This document shows positions 32,646-44,150 of a stretch of 64,000 nt of DNA, in pieces. The translations under genes were made by a program, and so were the position numbers. Under the pieces are notes generated by a model. That model had not been told where the DNA came from. It made no database searches and saw nothing but the letters and a program-made list of their open reading frames with translations. Location: the NCBI GenBank assembly GCA_026168455.1, contig CM047427.1:44359500-44423499 (forward strand), given 5' to 3'. Each line of letters starts with the position of its first letter. Positions within the stretch are counted from its first letter, which is position 1. Origin of the DNA: Theocolax elegans (lineage: Eukaryota; Arthropoda; Insecta; Hymenoptera; Cerocephalidae).

Positions 32646-33056
32646 AAATTAATGATTTTAAATAAGAATGAAACACTGCTTTCGAACACTTACTGTGAAA
32701 CGTTACGTCTGAAGACGTTTGTGGTTATTATCAGGGTTGCCAGATGGCGATTTTTTCTTTTTGTTGCTCTTGCTTAATAAACATTAATATAAGTAAGAGA
32801 GAAAAGGAAAAACCATCGCCAACTGATCACCCTGGATATTATAAATATGGTTAGGAATTACATCGCTTTTCTGCAAGATGTTAAGAAACGTCGGTGAGAA
32901 TTACGTTGAGCAAGCTAGCACTTTTGTCTTGTCCGAGTTTTTCTTCGTTTTGTGTCCATAATTTAAAGTAATACAAATGAAAAATGTAGAACCTCTCCTA
33001 TAAGGCTGCTCGTAGGTTGATCGAAGACCGACGTTTAGATAATTTTTTACACCCTC
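32646..33056. other. no recognised gene
   Basis: AT-rich. Contains GTGAAACGTTACGTCTGAAGAC near 32697, reminiscent of hammerhead words but in the wrong order to be a complete motif. Confidence 0.4.
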
Positions 33057-33508
33057 TGTTATGTGATGTTGACATGGCGATTTGTATGCCAGTCACATGT
33101 GTGCATGTGTGTACGTCGGGCCATATTCTCAGCGCTCGGTAAGCGCTCAGGCAACCGCGAAACTACGCGATCGGCCGCGGCCGCAGCTCGAGTTTCGGCG
33201 CGTTTCATCCGCTCTCTCTCGTTCTGAACGCTCGGCGAGCAACACGCCCGATGCCGCACGCGGTACGCGAGTGCGCGACTCCCGGTGAGTGTAAGGCCCT
33301 AATCATGGCTTCCTCGCGCGGTACGAGTGTGCGTGTGCTAGTAGTTTATTTGCCACTCAAATAGTGACTGGCGGCCGTGATTTTATATAGTTTATAAGAA
33401 TGTAAATATAACTCCAGCAACAGTAAAGTGTTTTTGGCTGTCCGAATGTTTATTTTCAATTATAACTCACAACCTCCGCCTTGATCCCCAGCGGAAGTGT
33501 TACAGTAT
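33057..33508 (+). mobile_element. possible solo LTR or CpG-rich promoter/first exon
   Basis: A CpG-rich island of ~450 bp that begins TGTTATGTGATGTTGACATGG and ends AGCGGAAGTGTTACA, like an LTR with TG...CA ends. It contains a GTGAGT splice-donor-like site near 33285 and an AGTAAAG polyadenylation-like word. I find no flanking duplication, so a host promoter with a noncoding first exon is an alternative. Confidence 0.35.
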
Positions 33509-33535
33509 ATGTAAATAAAAAATTTTTAACGAACT

Positions 33536-33665
33536 TGAGTGTCAGAGATTAGATAAATAAAACATTTTATTTAACGTAAGCACAATATTTCGTTTGCTGG
33601 ATTTGCAGACATCCGTAGGTGCTAATTTATTGACAAAAAACAATTAATAAAAAGAATAACATAAA
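33536..33665 (-). repeat. PLE-7 type terminal repeat, left
   Basis: Inverted match to 37472-37597 (shared AATAAAACA-TTTTATTTAACGTAAGCACAA and ATTGACAAAAAACAATTAAT parts). Contains a decayed hammerhead-like motif at 33580-33622 (core CUACGGA, box CGAAAU). The RT body expected between the arms is not visible. Confidence 0.7.
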
Positions 33666-34699
33666 GCAGCTGATTTTTATATCAAAACTAAGGTGGAAAC
33701 GCATGCAAACGCACGCATAAATAAAGGTAACACTTTAAAAAACAGAGCAATTTTTTTGTTGTTAAAAAATTACTAAAACATTATTAAAAATTATGATTAA
33801 ACACAAATTTGTAAATCCTTCAATCAATAATAGACTACGTAAAATTAAATATTCAGATGTGAATAATAAAAATCAATCTCGGGCTTTATTTGTAATATAC
33901 CATTACCCCATAATTAACAATTTTTTTTTAAATGTTCGTCAATGTTAAAAAAATATAATATTAATCTTTAGACTGCCGGCATTTTTGCCTTATAAATTGA
34001 TATTTTTGATGTGCAAAATTTATACATAAAAACACCTCATATCTCTAGAGTAGTTATCAAGGTCACAGGCGGCTCATATATGAGCCATGCCGACAGTCTA
34101 AAGGTTAACACAATTTCGGTAATTAATAAAACATTGTGATAATAATAAATGAGCAATAATATATGTAACACGTGTCGTCTATAAATTTACATGTAAACAA
34201 TGTCATGCTTCATAGATTGGAAATACGAAACGATGTCTAAAGATCGGATTAAAGAGAATCAAAAGAATAAAAACTGTGGTTATGGCTCATTATTTAAATT
34301 ATAAAAATAATGAATTTTACTTTATTAACCCATTAACGTCAAATGTGCACATTTCCTCACGCCCTCTTTCATTGCTGTATAAAGCAGTGAGGCGCTTATG
34401 AAAACTACGGTTTCCGAAAGATTCTTTCAAGATTTTTCAGAATCCGTGATGAAAATCCCAAAAAAATCTTTTTTGAGCTACATTTTTGCACTTTAAGCAA
34501 AAAAATCGTGAAATTTTTCCCATATGTTGTTAATAATTCAAAATTTTCACATGGAATCCGATGAACTAGAGCTCTAGAACCCCTAGAAATTGTGCATAAA
34601 CTATTTTTCCTTTAAAACCGTACCTATATGAATGTCGCGATTCAACTTAAGAAATCCAAAATGGCGTCCGAAAATCAGAAAAAATAATTAATTAATGAT
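33666..34699. other. no recognised gene
   Basis: AT-rich sequence between the PLE-7 arm and a foldback repeat. No supported coding. Confidence 0.5.
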
Positions 34700-34960
34700 G
34701 AATTTTTACTCAAAAAGGAATCGCTTTATGAAAAAATTCCATTGAACGAAAAGTGCTTAGAATTATTCAGAGAATACGTGTGAATTTTTCTGAAACGTTT
34801 TTGAAAATTTTCTGATTTTTCCGGAAAATAGCTTGAACCAAAAAATCAAAAACAGCCCGAAAATTTTCGAAAAAATTCACACGTATTCTTCGGATGATTC
34901 TAAGCACTTTTTATAGTATAAAACTTTTTCATAAAGCTATTCTTTTTTAATAAAGAAATA
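34700..34960. repeat. foldback (inverted repeat, MITE-like)
   Basis: The left arm contains AAGTGCTTAGAATTATTCAG and GAATACGTGTGAATTTTTC; the right arm has these in reverse complement around a centre near 34845. Arms are ~110-130 bp. Noncoding; could form a long hairpin. Confidence 0.75.
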
Positions 34961-35488
34961 GCAAAATTTTACTTTTGTTCAAACAACTAAAAATGTGGTC
35001 TATAATCAAGAACCCTATCTTATCATTCTTTTTACATACATATAATTTATTTAAATATAATGCCTAAAATGGTGAAATTTTACTCTGCTTCTACCAGAAA
35101 CTGACGGGTACGGACCCAAGAGCTCGATACTTCTCTCCTAGTTTATGACTCCAAACCGCCCCTAGTGTGTTCTCCTCACCAATTAATCCTAACCTCCAAA
35201 CCTTACTCCTGCACCAATTAATTTTACGAGTATTGTGAATTTTCTCACTCCTTCTTTCTTTTACACGAAATTTCCGAACAGTTTTTGCATACGTGTAAAT
35301 TGCATTGTTTACATAATTGTAGTGTTCTCGTTGCACAATTTTCGATTTGACAAGAATGTTGAGTATTTGCAGATTGAAATTCATGTTTTTCCAGAACTGT
35401 GTAAAAACCTTTACTCAAATAATTTTTACTGATGCTTAAAACAAATTCTTTCGTTCCTTTTTTCTTTTCTGTATTTGGAAGTACTTCG
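34961..35488. other. no recognised gene
   Basis: Intergenic or decayed 3' part of piggyBac-2. A ~97-codon minus frame here has no recognisable motif. Confidence 0.4.
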
Positions 35489-36905
35489 TTATATAAGATA
35501 GTGGCATTTGTAATCGCAGTGCACCAATCTTATCATAATTATCCATGTCCATTTCTTTGAATGTATGCTTGGCCGCACTTGATTTGTATGTTGATCATGC
35601 AAATCAACACCTCCCATGAACTTGTTATAAATACAGAAAGTTTTAGGAAATGGTATTGTTATTTTACTTCTCGACTCTTTATCATAACGGCTCATATCAG
35701 ACATTGGAGTGAGTCCTGAAATTGTCGAAAGGTTAGATACAGGCTTAGAATCCTTTACAGTGATGAAATTTATCCCACTCAAGTTATCGTGCTTTGCTAA
35801 CCAGGTGCCCCATTTCGCTTTGTTATTGATATCATTTGTCACATTTATTCTATTACTTCTCACTGTACCAGTGGCTCGAAAACCAATTTTTTTTAAATGA
35901 AGTAATAAATCTGGACAGCAAAATAAATTATCAAAATAACAATGATATTCATTTAGTTTTCTTCGAGTACAGTGATGTAATAGATGTTGTAGCATTTGTG
36001 AAACGATACGTGAACCAGGTGCAATATTTGGTAGATGATCATCTTTTGCATTCTTTCCACAATAAACCTCGAAGTGAAATAAATAACCCCTGTAGAAACA
36101 TAAAGTCCATAATTTGATACCAAATCCTATTGGCGTCCCTTTCATGAACTGTTTGAGAACGCATCTGCCATAATATTTAGCCATGCTCTCATCTATGGAC
36201 AGTGCAGTCGAGAAGTAATTGAATCTCTTGATATTTTTATTGAAAATATCAACTATTCTCCGAACTTTCCAGATCCTATCCTCCTTGTTTTGTTCTTCTG
36301 GCTTAGAATATTTCAAGTTAGTTTTTATTTCCTCAAACTCAGTTCTTCCCATTGCAGGTACAACCGGATCAGCGCGTACGAGAGGATTAGTAGACCAATA
36401 GATCTAGAATGCCTCGTATTATAAGAAGAAAATAACAAAATACCTAAAAGGACATCAAATCGATCGCGAGTAAGTTGATAACCACTAGATTCGGTACATT
36501 CTATGATGTTTTTCTTCAAATAATATCCCCAAATAGAAAAAATATACTCAAATAGTTCTTTTGGTTTGCTAAATAAAATAATTTTTTTTATCCTTCTCAG
36601 ATAATAAGTTTTTATAATTCCATCAACCTAATTGTAATGATGATCTTCTTCCAACTTTTTTATATGAATGGTATTGATCAAAAATTGATGCATATGATAC
36701 TTTGCGAGAAGAAAAATTACTATCGATGATGCCATCGTCAGAACTCTCATCACCCGATGATCCTACATCACGATCACCACTATCATCATCATCGTGGGTA
36801 TGCGACTCACCCGAATCTTCGGGATGGGGAAGATAAATAGCTTCATTGTACTCATTATCTTCAATAGTTTCAACGAGTCCATCGTAACCTTCCTTCGACT
36901 TTTGA
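35489..36905 (-). pseudogene. piggyBac-2 transposase pseudogene
   Basis: Minus strand. The N-terminus (about 36880-36650) is acidic (GESHTHDDDDSGDRDVGSSG-like), as in many piggyBac transposases. A central fragment includes LTRDRFDVLLGILLFSSYNT (36465-36400), then, after a frame change, MGRTEFEEIKTNLKYS, LSIDESMAKYYGR (first catalytic Asp, D in DES), YHCYFDNLFCCPDLL (second Asp) and IYNKFMGGVDLHDQH (third Asp region). The cysteine-rich C-terminal finger is not seen. It is unlike piggyBac-1 in sequence, so a different lineage. Lesions: frameshifts near 36350-36400 and upstream. It lies between the PLE-7 arms, and I found no TTAA-flanked terminal repeats. Confidence 0.8.
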
Positions 36906-37471
36906 GAACGACTATTCTATTCCAGACATATTTATTGTATCTCAAAAATTATAAAGACTGGAATAAAAATACTGAAAGAACAAAGCGAAAATACCAGTTC
37001 GAATTTGTAATTCGAATAGAAAAAAATTGACAAGTTAAAGCAATGAAAATGAAAAGTGAGAAATGTCAACTATGGATTTATCAAGTATGGAAGTATAGTG
37101 CAAAAAGAAATATATAATTCTAGAATGAAAGATACTATATGTTTCTGACAGTTCTAATTATAAAAAACGTATTGTTTCTGAAATGTTGCCTACCAATAAT
37201 TGTGAATCGATGATAAGTAAGAGAGAAGATATGCAACATTTATGTAAGCTATAACATTTATGTTAGTATTGAAATATAATGAATGTAACAAGCTTATTTT
37301 CAAGAATTGACATTTGTATTTATGCGTGTGTTTGTATACATTTCTATCATTGTTTTGATATATCAACTGTTTTCGAATTTTCTGTTTACTCGACAACGTC
37401 TACCTTGGATTTCTCAGTGTAAATACGTGCGGCAAAACTGATAAATCTGTTTACTGTTTGACATTGTTTAT
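36906..37471. other. no recognised gene
   Basis: AT-rich. Short frames only. Confidence 0.5.
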
Positions 37472-37597
37472 GTTATTCATTTTATTAATTGTTTTTGTCA
37501 ATAAATTGATGTCACCTAAAGATGTCTGTAAATCTAGCAGACGTAACGTTGTGCTTACGTTAAATAAAGTGTTTTATTTATCTAATCACTGACCTTA
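37472..37597 (+). repeat. PLE-7 type terminal repeat, right
   Basis: Inverted partner of 33536-33665. The hammerhead-like motif at 37512-37554 is decayed (CUAAAGA core, GUAAC box) but keeps GUUGUGC and a GUCUG/CAGAC stem II. Confidence 0.7.
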
Positions 37598-37701
37598 AAT
37601 ATCGTTTAATAAATTTTATTTACATAAGCAATAATAATTGCTAGGACGTTACAAATATTTCGCGAAACTTACGAGGACGCCGAATCTAGCGATTTTATCG
37701 A

Positions 37702-38215
37702 CATATAGGAGTCACCATTTTTAATTTTTATCAATAACTAAACCAGTTTTCGGGGAATTTTGAGACAAGAGCTCTATTCTATACAGTACTATAAGTAACT
37801 TGTCACATTTTCGTGTAAATTCATTGAGTATTTACGAAGAATAGTGCGAAACACAGCCCGATTATTGTGAATTATAGTTTCGCACTATTTTTCGTAAATA
37901 TTCAATGAATTTGTATCAAAATTTGACAAGCTATTTGTAGTACTGTATAGAATGAGGCTCTTGTCTCAAATATTCCAAAAAGCTGGTTTAGTCATTGATA
38001 CAAATTAAAAACGGCATTTATACAGGCTTTTTCAGGTTATGTTGCATTATAATTACAGTTTCGCACTATTCTTCGTAAATACTCAATGAATTTGCACCAA
38101 TATTTGACAAGTTACTGGTACTACTGCATAAAATGGCGCTCTGGTGCCAAAATTCCTTAAACTTTTTTAGGTAAAGATAAAAATTAAAATCGGTGACTCC
38201 TATATCGGTAAAATC
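37702..38215. repeat. foldback/MITE-like repeat, three arms
   Basis: Arm 1 (37702-37860) and arm 2 (about 37870-38010) are reverse complements, sharing TTCGCACTATT-TTCGTAAATA and GACAAG...TACAGTACTAT parts. A third copy (about 38055-38215) is in the orientation of arm 2 and ends GGTGACTCCTATAT, matching the outer end of arm 1. Noncoding. Confidence 0.8.
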
Positions 38216-38229
38216 ACTAGCTTCGACGT

Positions 38230-38810
38230 CCTCTTAAGTTATTACAGATTTTTAGGTATTATCGAATTTGTAAAGTATTACAGCCTTTTTTCAGGAATAT
38301 TGCTTATTGTTAGGGTAATTCGGGATATTTAAAATATTTCGCAAATTTTTGAGGTACTTCTCGAATTCTTAAGGTATTTCGGTATTTTCTTACTAATTGT
38401 AGGCTTTTTAAGATTTTTCGTTAATTTTATAGGTATTACGGGCTTCTTAAGGTATCTCAGGAATTAAGGTATCCGCAATTTTTCCACTAATAACGGTCCA
38501 TCGAAGGTACTTCGCATATTTGTATGGAAGTGCGGGTTTTTTTAATTATTTTGCGAATGCTTAAGGTATTCTGGGATATTTAATATATTTCGCGAAGTTT
38601 TATTGCATTATGGACTTCACGCACAAATTACATGCTCCTGAAGGTATTCATCGAATTCTTAAGATAATACAGAAGTTTAAATATATTTCTCGAATTTTTA
38701 GGCTATTACGGGCATTTAAGGTGTTTCCTGAAATTTCAAATATTCCGGGTTATCTGCACTATTTACGATTTCTTGGGTATTTCGGAAGCTTCTAAGCTAA
38801 TCGGGTATAT
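38230..38810 (+). repeat. degenerate tandem repeat (AAGGTATTTCGGG-type)
   Basis: Many diverged copies of a ~30-36-bp unit with AAGGTATT and CGGGATATTT or CGGGAATT words. Noncoding. Confidence 0.65.
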
Positions 38811-38844
38811 CTGCACTAATTACGGGATTTCTTGGTAATTTCTC

Positions 38845-39108
38845 CATCAACATAATTGTAGCTATTCGAGCCTCACCAAACCTCAAGACGCTGGAACAAA
38901 GATTCTTCCGCATCCGGCGTACCAGAAAAGAGCTGCGCATTGAGCTCAGAAGACTTGGCGTAGGAACTCCAGATCTCGAGACAGCGTTCTCTTCCACGCT
39001 ACGTGAGTTAGCAGAGCTCCAGATGCTGACACACAAAGAGTCCATAGCTATAAAGGACGTGGATAAGGCCACGGAAATGGCAGAGGCGATCTCTGCGGTG
39101 ATTCATTG
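38845..39108 (+). pseudogene. fragment of R1-like LINE ORF1
   Basis: A plus-strand frame reads ...RIRRTRKELRIELRRLGVG, TPDLETAFSSTLRELAELQM and a TEMAEAISAV stretch before a stop. The same block recurs, more decayed, at about 41800-41960 ahead of the rest of an ORF1 (APEELLIELRRPGVGTPHLE). This pattern fits ORF1 proteins of R1/I-group LINEs that precede CCHC knuckles. Only about 85 residues survive; no other part of the LINE is adjacent. Confidence 0.55.
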
Positions 39109-39734
39109 ATATTAATATTTGCCGGTACAACAATGATTTCATTAGTTTCTATAGCGATATAAGAAAAAATTTGAAAAAGTTTCGATTCATGGATGTTTGA
39201 GTAATTTTCAATGGATTAAAATAACCAACTGAAATAAAAAAAAGTACTGCACGTTTATAACTGATTTACCTAGAACGAAAACGAATCTATTGTATTCCAT
39301 AAGAGTGTGAGAGATTGCAAAAAAATATAGATCCATTTCTACACAACCAATCCATAAGAGTGAACCTATAACGGAACATTGCAACCATTTTAGATAGATT
39401 AAAAAAAATATACTGAAATTGCTGATAATAACTAATTTGTTTTTGGGTTGTTGTTCGTTACATCGAATACTGGGCATAAGGCCCAACACACGAACGCAAA
39501 GCCTAACAATGCATTTGGTGTTAATGCCGGCACTGCACAGGAATCAAGGCGATTCCTGGTTGCATCTACGTAGGGAAACCGAGATAAATTGGGCCTGATT
39601 TGAACCTTACTTCCCTACAGAACATATACCGCTACATTAATAAAACGGTGGAAATCGAACTAAATTTTTTTGTAACCTCACTAACCTCACAAAAAGCAAT
39701 ATGTATTTATTTTTTTTTTTTATATACGATGTGA

Positions 39735-39865
39735 GCTTCAACATCATCCATTCTGTGACGTAAACGTTAAAATTCCCTCCAACGATTATTGGCAATTAGA
39801 AGGACTTTGTTCTGTTGACGATGACATCAAGGGATCCCGACTAAGCTGCGAGAAGCAGATCTCGA
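39735..39865 (-). pseudogene. LINE endonuclease-domain fragment
   Basis: The minus strand reads GSLDVIVNRTKSF..LPIIVGGNFNV, close to the apurinic-like endonuclease segment of the LINE at 42540-42640 (GSLDTTVISARSSQLPIVIG). It is a short relic in opposite orientation to the 41-43 kb LINE. Confidence 0.5.
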
Positions 39866-39869
39866 TAAC

Positions 39870-41365
39870 TGTAATGTTTTGAAGCCAGATGGAATCCCCA
39901 ATGCGATTTTGAGGTGATAATTGCAAAACAGTTAGTTTATACGCAAAATAGTTGTTACGCAAGTTTTCACTTGCAGGCTACAGAGGTCTGAATGTAGAGT
40001 ATCTGGTTTGGGTTTTATGAGCTTTACATGTAGTGAATTTCAAATTATGGACTCAAAACTGGAGATATGATGTGTGGATTTGCATGTAGTAATAAAAATG
40101 CCAGTCGGCTTTTTGCCCTATAGACGTAATATAATGTATAAAAATTTATAATCATAAAAATTGCAAAACGCTATATCTCAAAAAAAAAGATATTTGGACA
40201 ACATTAATAACATTTTGGAAGAAAACTTATAGTTTAAGATACCATAAACAAATTTTTTAGAAAAAAAATTATAGTGTTACGTAACCTAAAATATGTCAAA
40301 AACAGTGTTTTTACGTGTTTAATTTACGATATCTCAAAAACGTAACGTGACAATGCAATCCAATGGACAGATTCGAATCCATCGCGTCCAAATTCTTCGG
40401 AAAAGCATAAAAGTATTTTGGCTTCCTGGCCCTTATAAGTCTGTATTATTTATTAATTCTTGTTAAATTTACTCAGTTGCATTTAACTATTAAGAATGAA
40501 CCAGTAATGCCTATTCCCATCGCGCTTTTCGGTACCTATGATATCTTTCACATCTCCGCTGGTATGTTCCGTAATAGTTTACTTATCGACTTGCAGACAC
40601 TTACGGTATTGTGCATTCGCAAGTGCTACTTGCAACTGCTATAACTATTACTTAAATAAATAATTTATTTGTAATTTTAGGAAGAAATTCCAATTTGCTA
40701 AGGATACATTTTAATTAAAAATAATACGTACGACATAGAAAAATCAATATGTACTTACTTATTAGTATATTTTTTTGCCTCGTCATCATTGTAAAACTAA
40801 AAAGAAATATAAATTATTAGTAAAATATTACTTTGATTAAATTCTACTAACTTAAATTCTAATTTTTTTCTTGCTTTTGTTGTATAAAATAGTTACTAAA
40901 ATTGATAGTGCTCAAATGATAAGTACCATAAGCTCGTAATTCAAGAATACCAAATTCAATTCCAAAACTCTACCTCTTTACATTTTAAGAGTCTTGTTTT
41001 CAATCGCATCATATTTATCTAAAGTAAAATACTTTTGTAAAGTTACATTTTGTCGTCATATACACACACATGCACCCGTATCGGGTTTGCGGGTCCTGTA
41101 TCATGGTACTCTCAGAGATAGTGGATCGAGAAATGCATTGTAGATATAAACGGTACCGATAAATCAAATGTTTGAGACGAACTAAAACGAGATAGAGAAA
41201 GCCACCCCGAAATTAAATCGAAATTACCGGATGAAAGGCCCGTTAATAAGTGCTGGTCCCACGGATTCTGGGTTGGGGGGGGGATAATCTCACATTGTTA
41301 ATAAGAGAAGTGCTGCAGAGGTTGGTCACTCAGCATCTGTAGCATCTAATGCGACGTGTAACCGG
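39870..41365. other. no recognised gene
   Basis: AT-rich intergenic sequence with short frames only. Nothing supported. Confidence 0.5.
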
Positions 41366-41369
41366 CCCT

Positions 41370-42240
41370 CGACTGGGATGTCGAGGATTGCAGACAGAGC
41401 TTACTACCGTCTGCGGGAGAAAGTAGGCACCTTGGTAGACTTCGTTCTTAATAAAAACAACATCCACAAAGAGTTAAGTACCATTGTTCTCAGTAATAAC
41501 GTGCGTGTGAGCAGTGTTCTGTACCCGGCAAAGTCCAAGGACAGCGTGGGAACAACGCGCAAGGATGGAATGTACCCAACATCGCCAATCTTCCGCTCTG
41601 AGGTACGACATGGGAAGGCGGTGAAGAGGGTGAGAAGAGGAAGAAGAAGTCGAAGTATCCGTCTCAAAGCCTTGACTGGGCAACACTGGTGCGCAAGGGC
41701 ATAAGGAGAGGGGCTTAGCAACATATGCAGCTGAAGCAGACCAATGTCAGAGATGCGTCTAAGGTGATCAAAGAGCAAAAAGTGGCCACGAAGCTAAAGC
41801 CGACTTTTTTCGACAAATTCGGGACGCACCAGAAGAGCTACTCATTGAACTCAGGAGACCTGGCGTAGGGACTCCACACCTCGAGGTGGCGGTCTCATCC
41901 ACGCTACCCTGGTTATTAGAGGTCCAGTTGCTGAGACACAAGAAGTCTACTACTATAAATTACATGGACGAGCCACGACGACGAACGGTAACTTATGGGA
42001 GTATAAAGCTTAAAAGGTTGTACAGAGGCACCCAGGTAGCCAGCGTCCTCCTTCCCGCGACAGTAGCAAAAAACCTGCTACAAAAGCAGGGTTTGGCTTT
42101 AGGAGGCAGACTAGCAGTATTACCAATGTTACGAGATCGGCCTCATAGCATAGGATTGCCAGAGCGCAGTAGACCGGTCATCACGTTGTATTTGGTGCGG
42201 TCAAGAGAGCAACAAAGCAGTTAATTGCGCGACGAATAAG
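41370..42240 (+). pseudogene. R1-like LINE ORF1 (gag-like) pseudogene
   Basis: Several plus frames in series: SRIADRAYYRLREKVGTLVD at 41378 onward; IELRRPGVGTPHLEVAVSS (about 41840); a YRGTQVASVLLPATVAKNLL segment (42024-42090); and, in another frame, a CCHC-knuckle-like remnant (C...GQESNKAVNC, about 42190-42230). The order matches ORF1 of R1/I-type non-LTR retrotransposons, an RNA-binding nucleocapsid-like protein. There are at least three frameshifts. The endonuclease part follows at 42330. Confidence 0.6.
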
Positions 42241-42329
42241 AAGATAACTGGGTTTGGGGTTGAATATAAAAATCTAAACCACTATGCTGTGACCTAAGAC
42301 CTGCTGCTATGGATGGAAGAGCAGGCTGA

Positions 42330-42900
42330 TATTGTCAGAGAGAAGTAAAGGGATCAGTCAGTGTCAGAGAGAAGTACAGGGAAGGGAGATTGAATGGAAT
42401 TGGGTGAGTGATGCCATTGGCGAAGCAGCCATCTGGATATATAGAAACCTCCATGTATTCAGAAAAATGGCCGCTCTACTCCCCAATTTTACCTGGGTGG
42501 AGGTGGCAGTTATATGAATATACAGTTGCTACTTCCCACTTAGCGAAAACATCGACGAGTTCCTGGGATCCCTTGATACCACCGTCATCAGTGCGAGGTC
42601 CTCCCAATTGCCAATAGTCATCGGAGATTATGATGCTTGGGCGACGAAACGAGGCAACTCAAAAATCAACAATCGTGGACATGCACCCTCGAGTCCTTTA
42701 CAATTTTGGAGTTGGAGATTGCTAACATTAGGAAGACTGTCACTTTCACCGAAGCTTTTGCTGATATATTCAGTGCGTGATCCAAATTAGGATAATTCTT
42801 GGCACGACAGAAGGTACAGAGGTTGGTACTTCTCTTAAAGGGGAACAAACCCCCGGAGAATCCGTCCTTGTACCGTCCGCTCTGTTCTATCTTATAGCAT
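42330..42900 (+). pseudogene. R1-like LINE endonuclease and start of RT, pseudogene
   Basis: Plus-strand pieces in different frames: WVSDAIGEAAIWIYRNLHVF and PNFTWVEVAVI (42400-42510); YSCYFPLSENIDEFLGSLDT (about 42520-42580); SSQLPIVIGDYDAWATKRG (42600-42660), the APE-type endonuclease GDFNAW-like motif; then GNKPPENPSLYRPLCSI (about 42840-42895), the beginning of the RT finger domain. The element breaks off after this. It is decayed by frameshifts and has no RT active site. Together with ORF1 it is a 3'-truncated copy. Confidence 0.65.
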
Positions 42901-43960
42901 TCTGAATCTATCGATCAAATATCATATTAGTTTCTATTGCTATTTTCTACGAGTTACAGGTTTTCCAGAAGTAATATATGGGAAGTTTGGGTTGATTTTA
43001 AGGAGAAATAAATCAGGAGTACGGAGACAAAATAAATTGATCCATTTATTATCCAAATAGTTCAGGTGCTTATCGGTCATGGCTGCTTTTGCAGCTACCT
43101 GCACTGCTTCCGTATATATGGAAGTGTGGAGTGCCCTACCTGCCCTGGCGTCGACCAAGATCTGGAACCCGTCCTGTCCTGGTTCCTGAAAGAAAGAGAC
43201 CACTCCAAATCTTTTGGAATGGTTTCTTAACTACATAGGACATTAGGATATACATTCTTGGTTCGCAAGAGGGTTGGGATGCTGTGGTAACGTTTGTAGC
43301 ATTTATTATGGAGCGGATGTATTAAATCAGAAAAAAGAAATATGTTAGAGCTGGCATTAACATCAGCCGCACTACATACTCGAGATAATGAGGCGGTAGC
43401 CTGCTAGGAAAGGCAACATGTTGCGTGACTACCCTTTATGATGTAATGCCTTGCGGCAATTTCCGAAGGAGAAGATCAGTCCAGAAAACGAACCCTGCCA
43501 TTACCTAATGACAGTTTGTTGTGGTTGTTTAGTGGGTATGGATTATGTTTACCGAGTGACACACTCCGTGCGAAAAGAGCATTCTTACTACCTCCTCGAT
43601 AAAAAAGAGAAAAAACACACGCACACATACACATGCGCACACAGCGGAACCGACACTAATGTCAAATTTTGACATTGACTTCTATTGGGTGGAAGCTCTG
43701 GTCATAAGTATTGGTCCGCGCGAGTCGATTCTAACGCTATTAAAATTGGAGGTATGGATACAGGTCCGGGCCATACTAAGTCTCAAATTGTTGGAAGAAA
43801 ATTGTGGTATTCGACAGACCAAAGCAATTGGTAACGTACAAGGGGTCCATCATTTTAATAAACATTAGGGGTGTGCGGGTATCCGTATATTCAGGTAACC
43901 CGACTTCAAAATTCGACCCGACAGGCTCGGGTCGGCCTCGAATCGGGTTTCGGGTATCGA
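42901..43960. other. no recognised gene
   Basis: An open minus frame at 42940-43203 has no recognisable motif. A CA-rich microsatellite is at about 43610-43640. Possibly LINE 3' remnants. Confidence 0.4.
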
Positions 43961-44150
43961 TTTTCTCGCACTATCCGAAATAATCGATCTACCCGAAATT
44001 TTCGGACCACCCGAAATTTTCGAATAACCCGAACTTATCGAATTATGCGAAATTTTCGGACTACCTGAAATTATCGGATTACCCGAAATTTTCAGACCGC
44101 CTGAAATTGTCGGGCTATTCGAAATTGCCGAATTACCCGAACTTTTTGTG
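43961..44150 (+). repeat. minisatellite with ACCCGAAATTTTCGG unit
   Basis: Around ten diverged ~18-bp copies of a CCCGAAATT(T/A)TCGGA word, each partly palindromic (CCGAAA/TTTCGG). The open frame across it, rich in RTIRN/RTTRN, is an artefact. Confidence 0.8.

Noticed and set aside
32697..32735. Hammerhead ribozyme at GAAACGTTACGTCTGAAGAC
   Set aside because: The GAAAC and CUGAAGA words are in the wrong order for a single motif and no stem II links them; at best it is the junction of two PLE ends.
35489..36905. A domesticated host piggyBac-derived gene
   Set aside because: Frameshifts break the frame and no intron structure or conserved start is seen; decay fits a plain pseudogene better.
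43871..44068. Arg/Thr/Asn-rich 65-codon frame
   Set aside because: Translation of the ACCCGAAATTTTCGG minisatellite.
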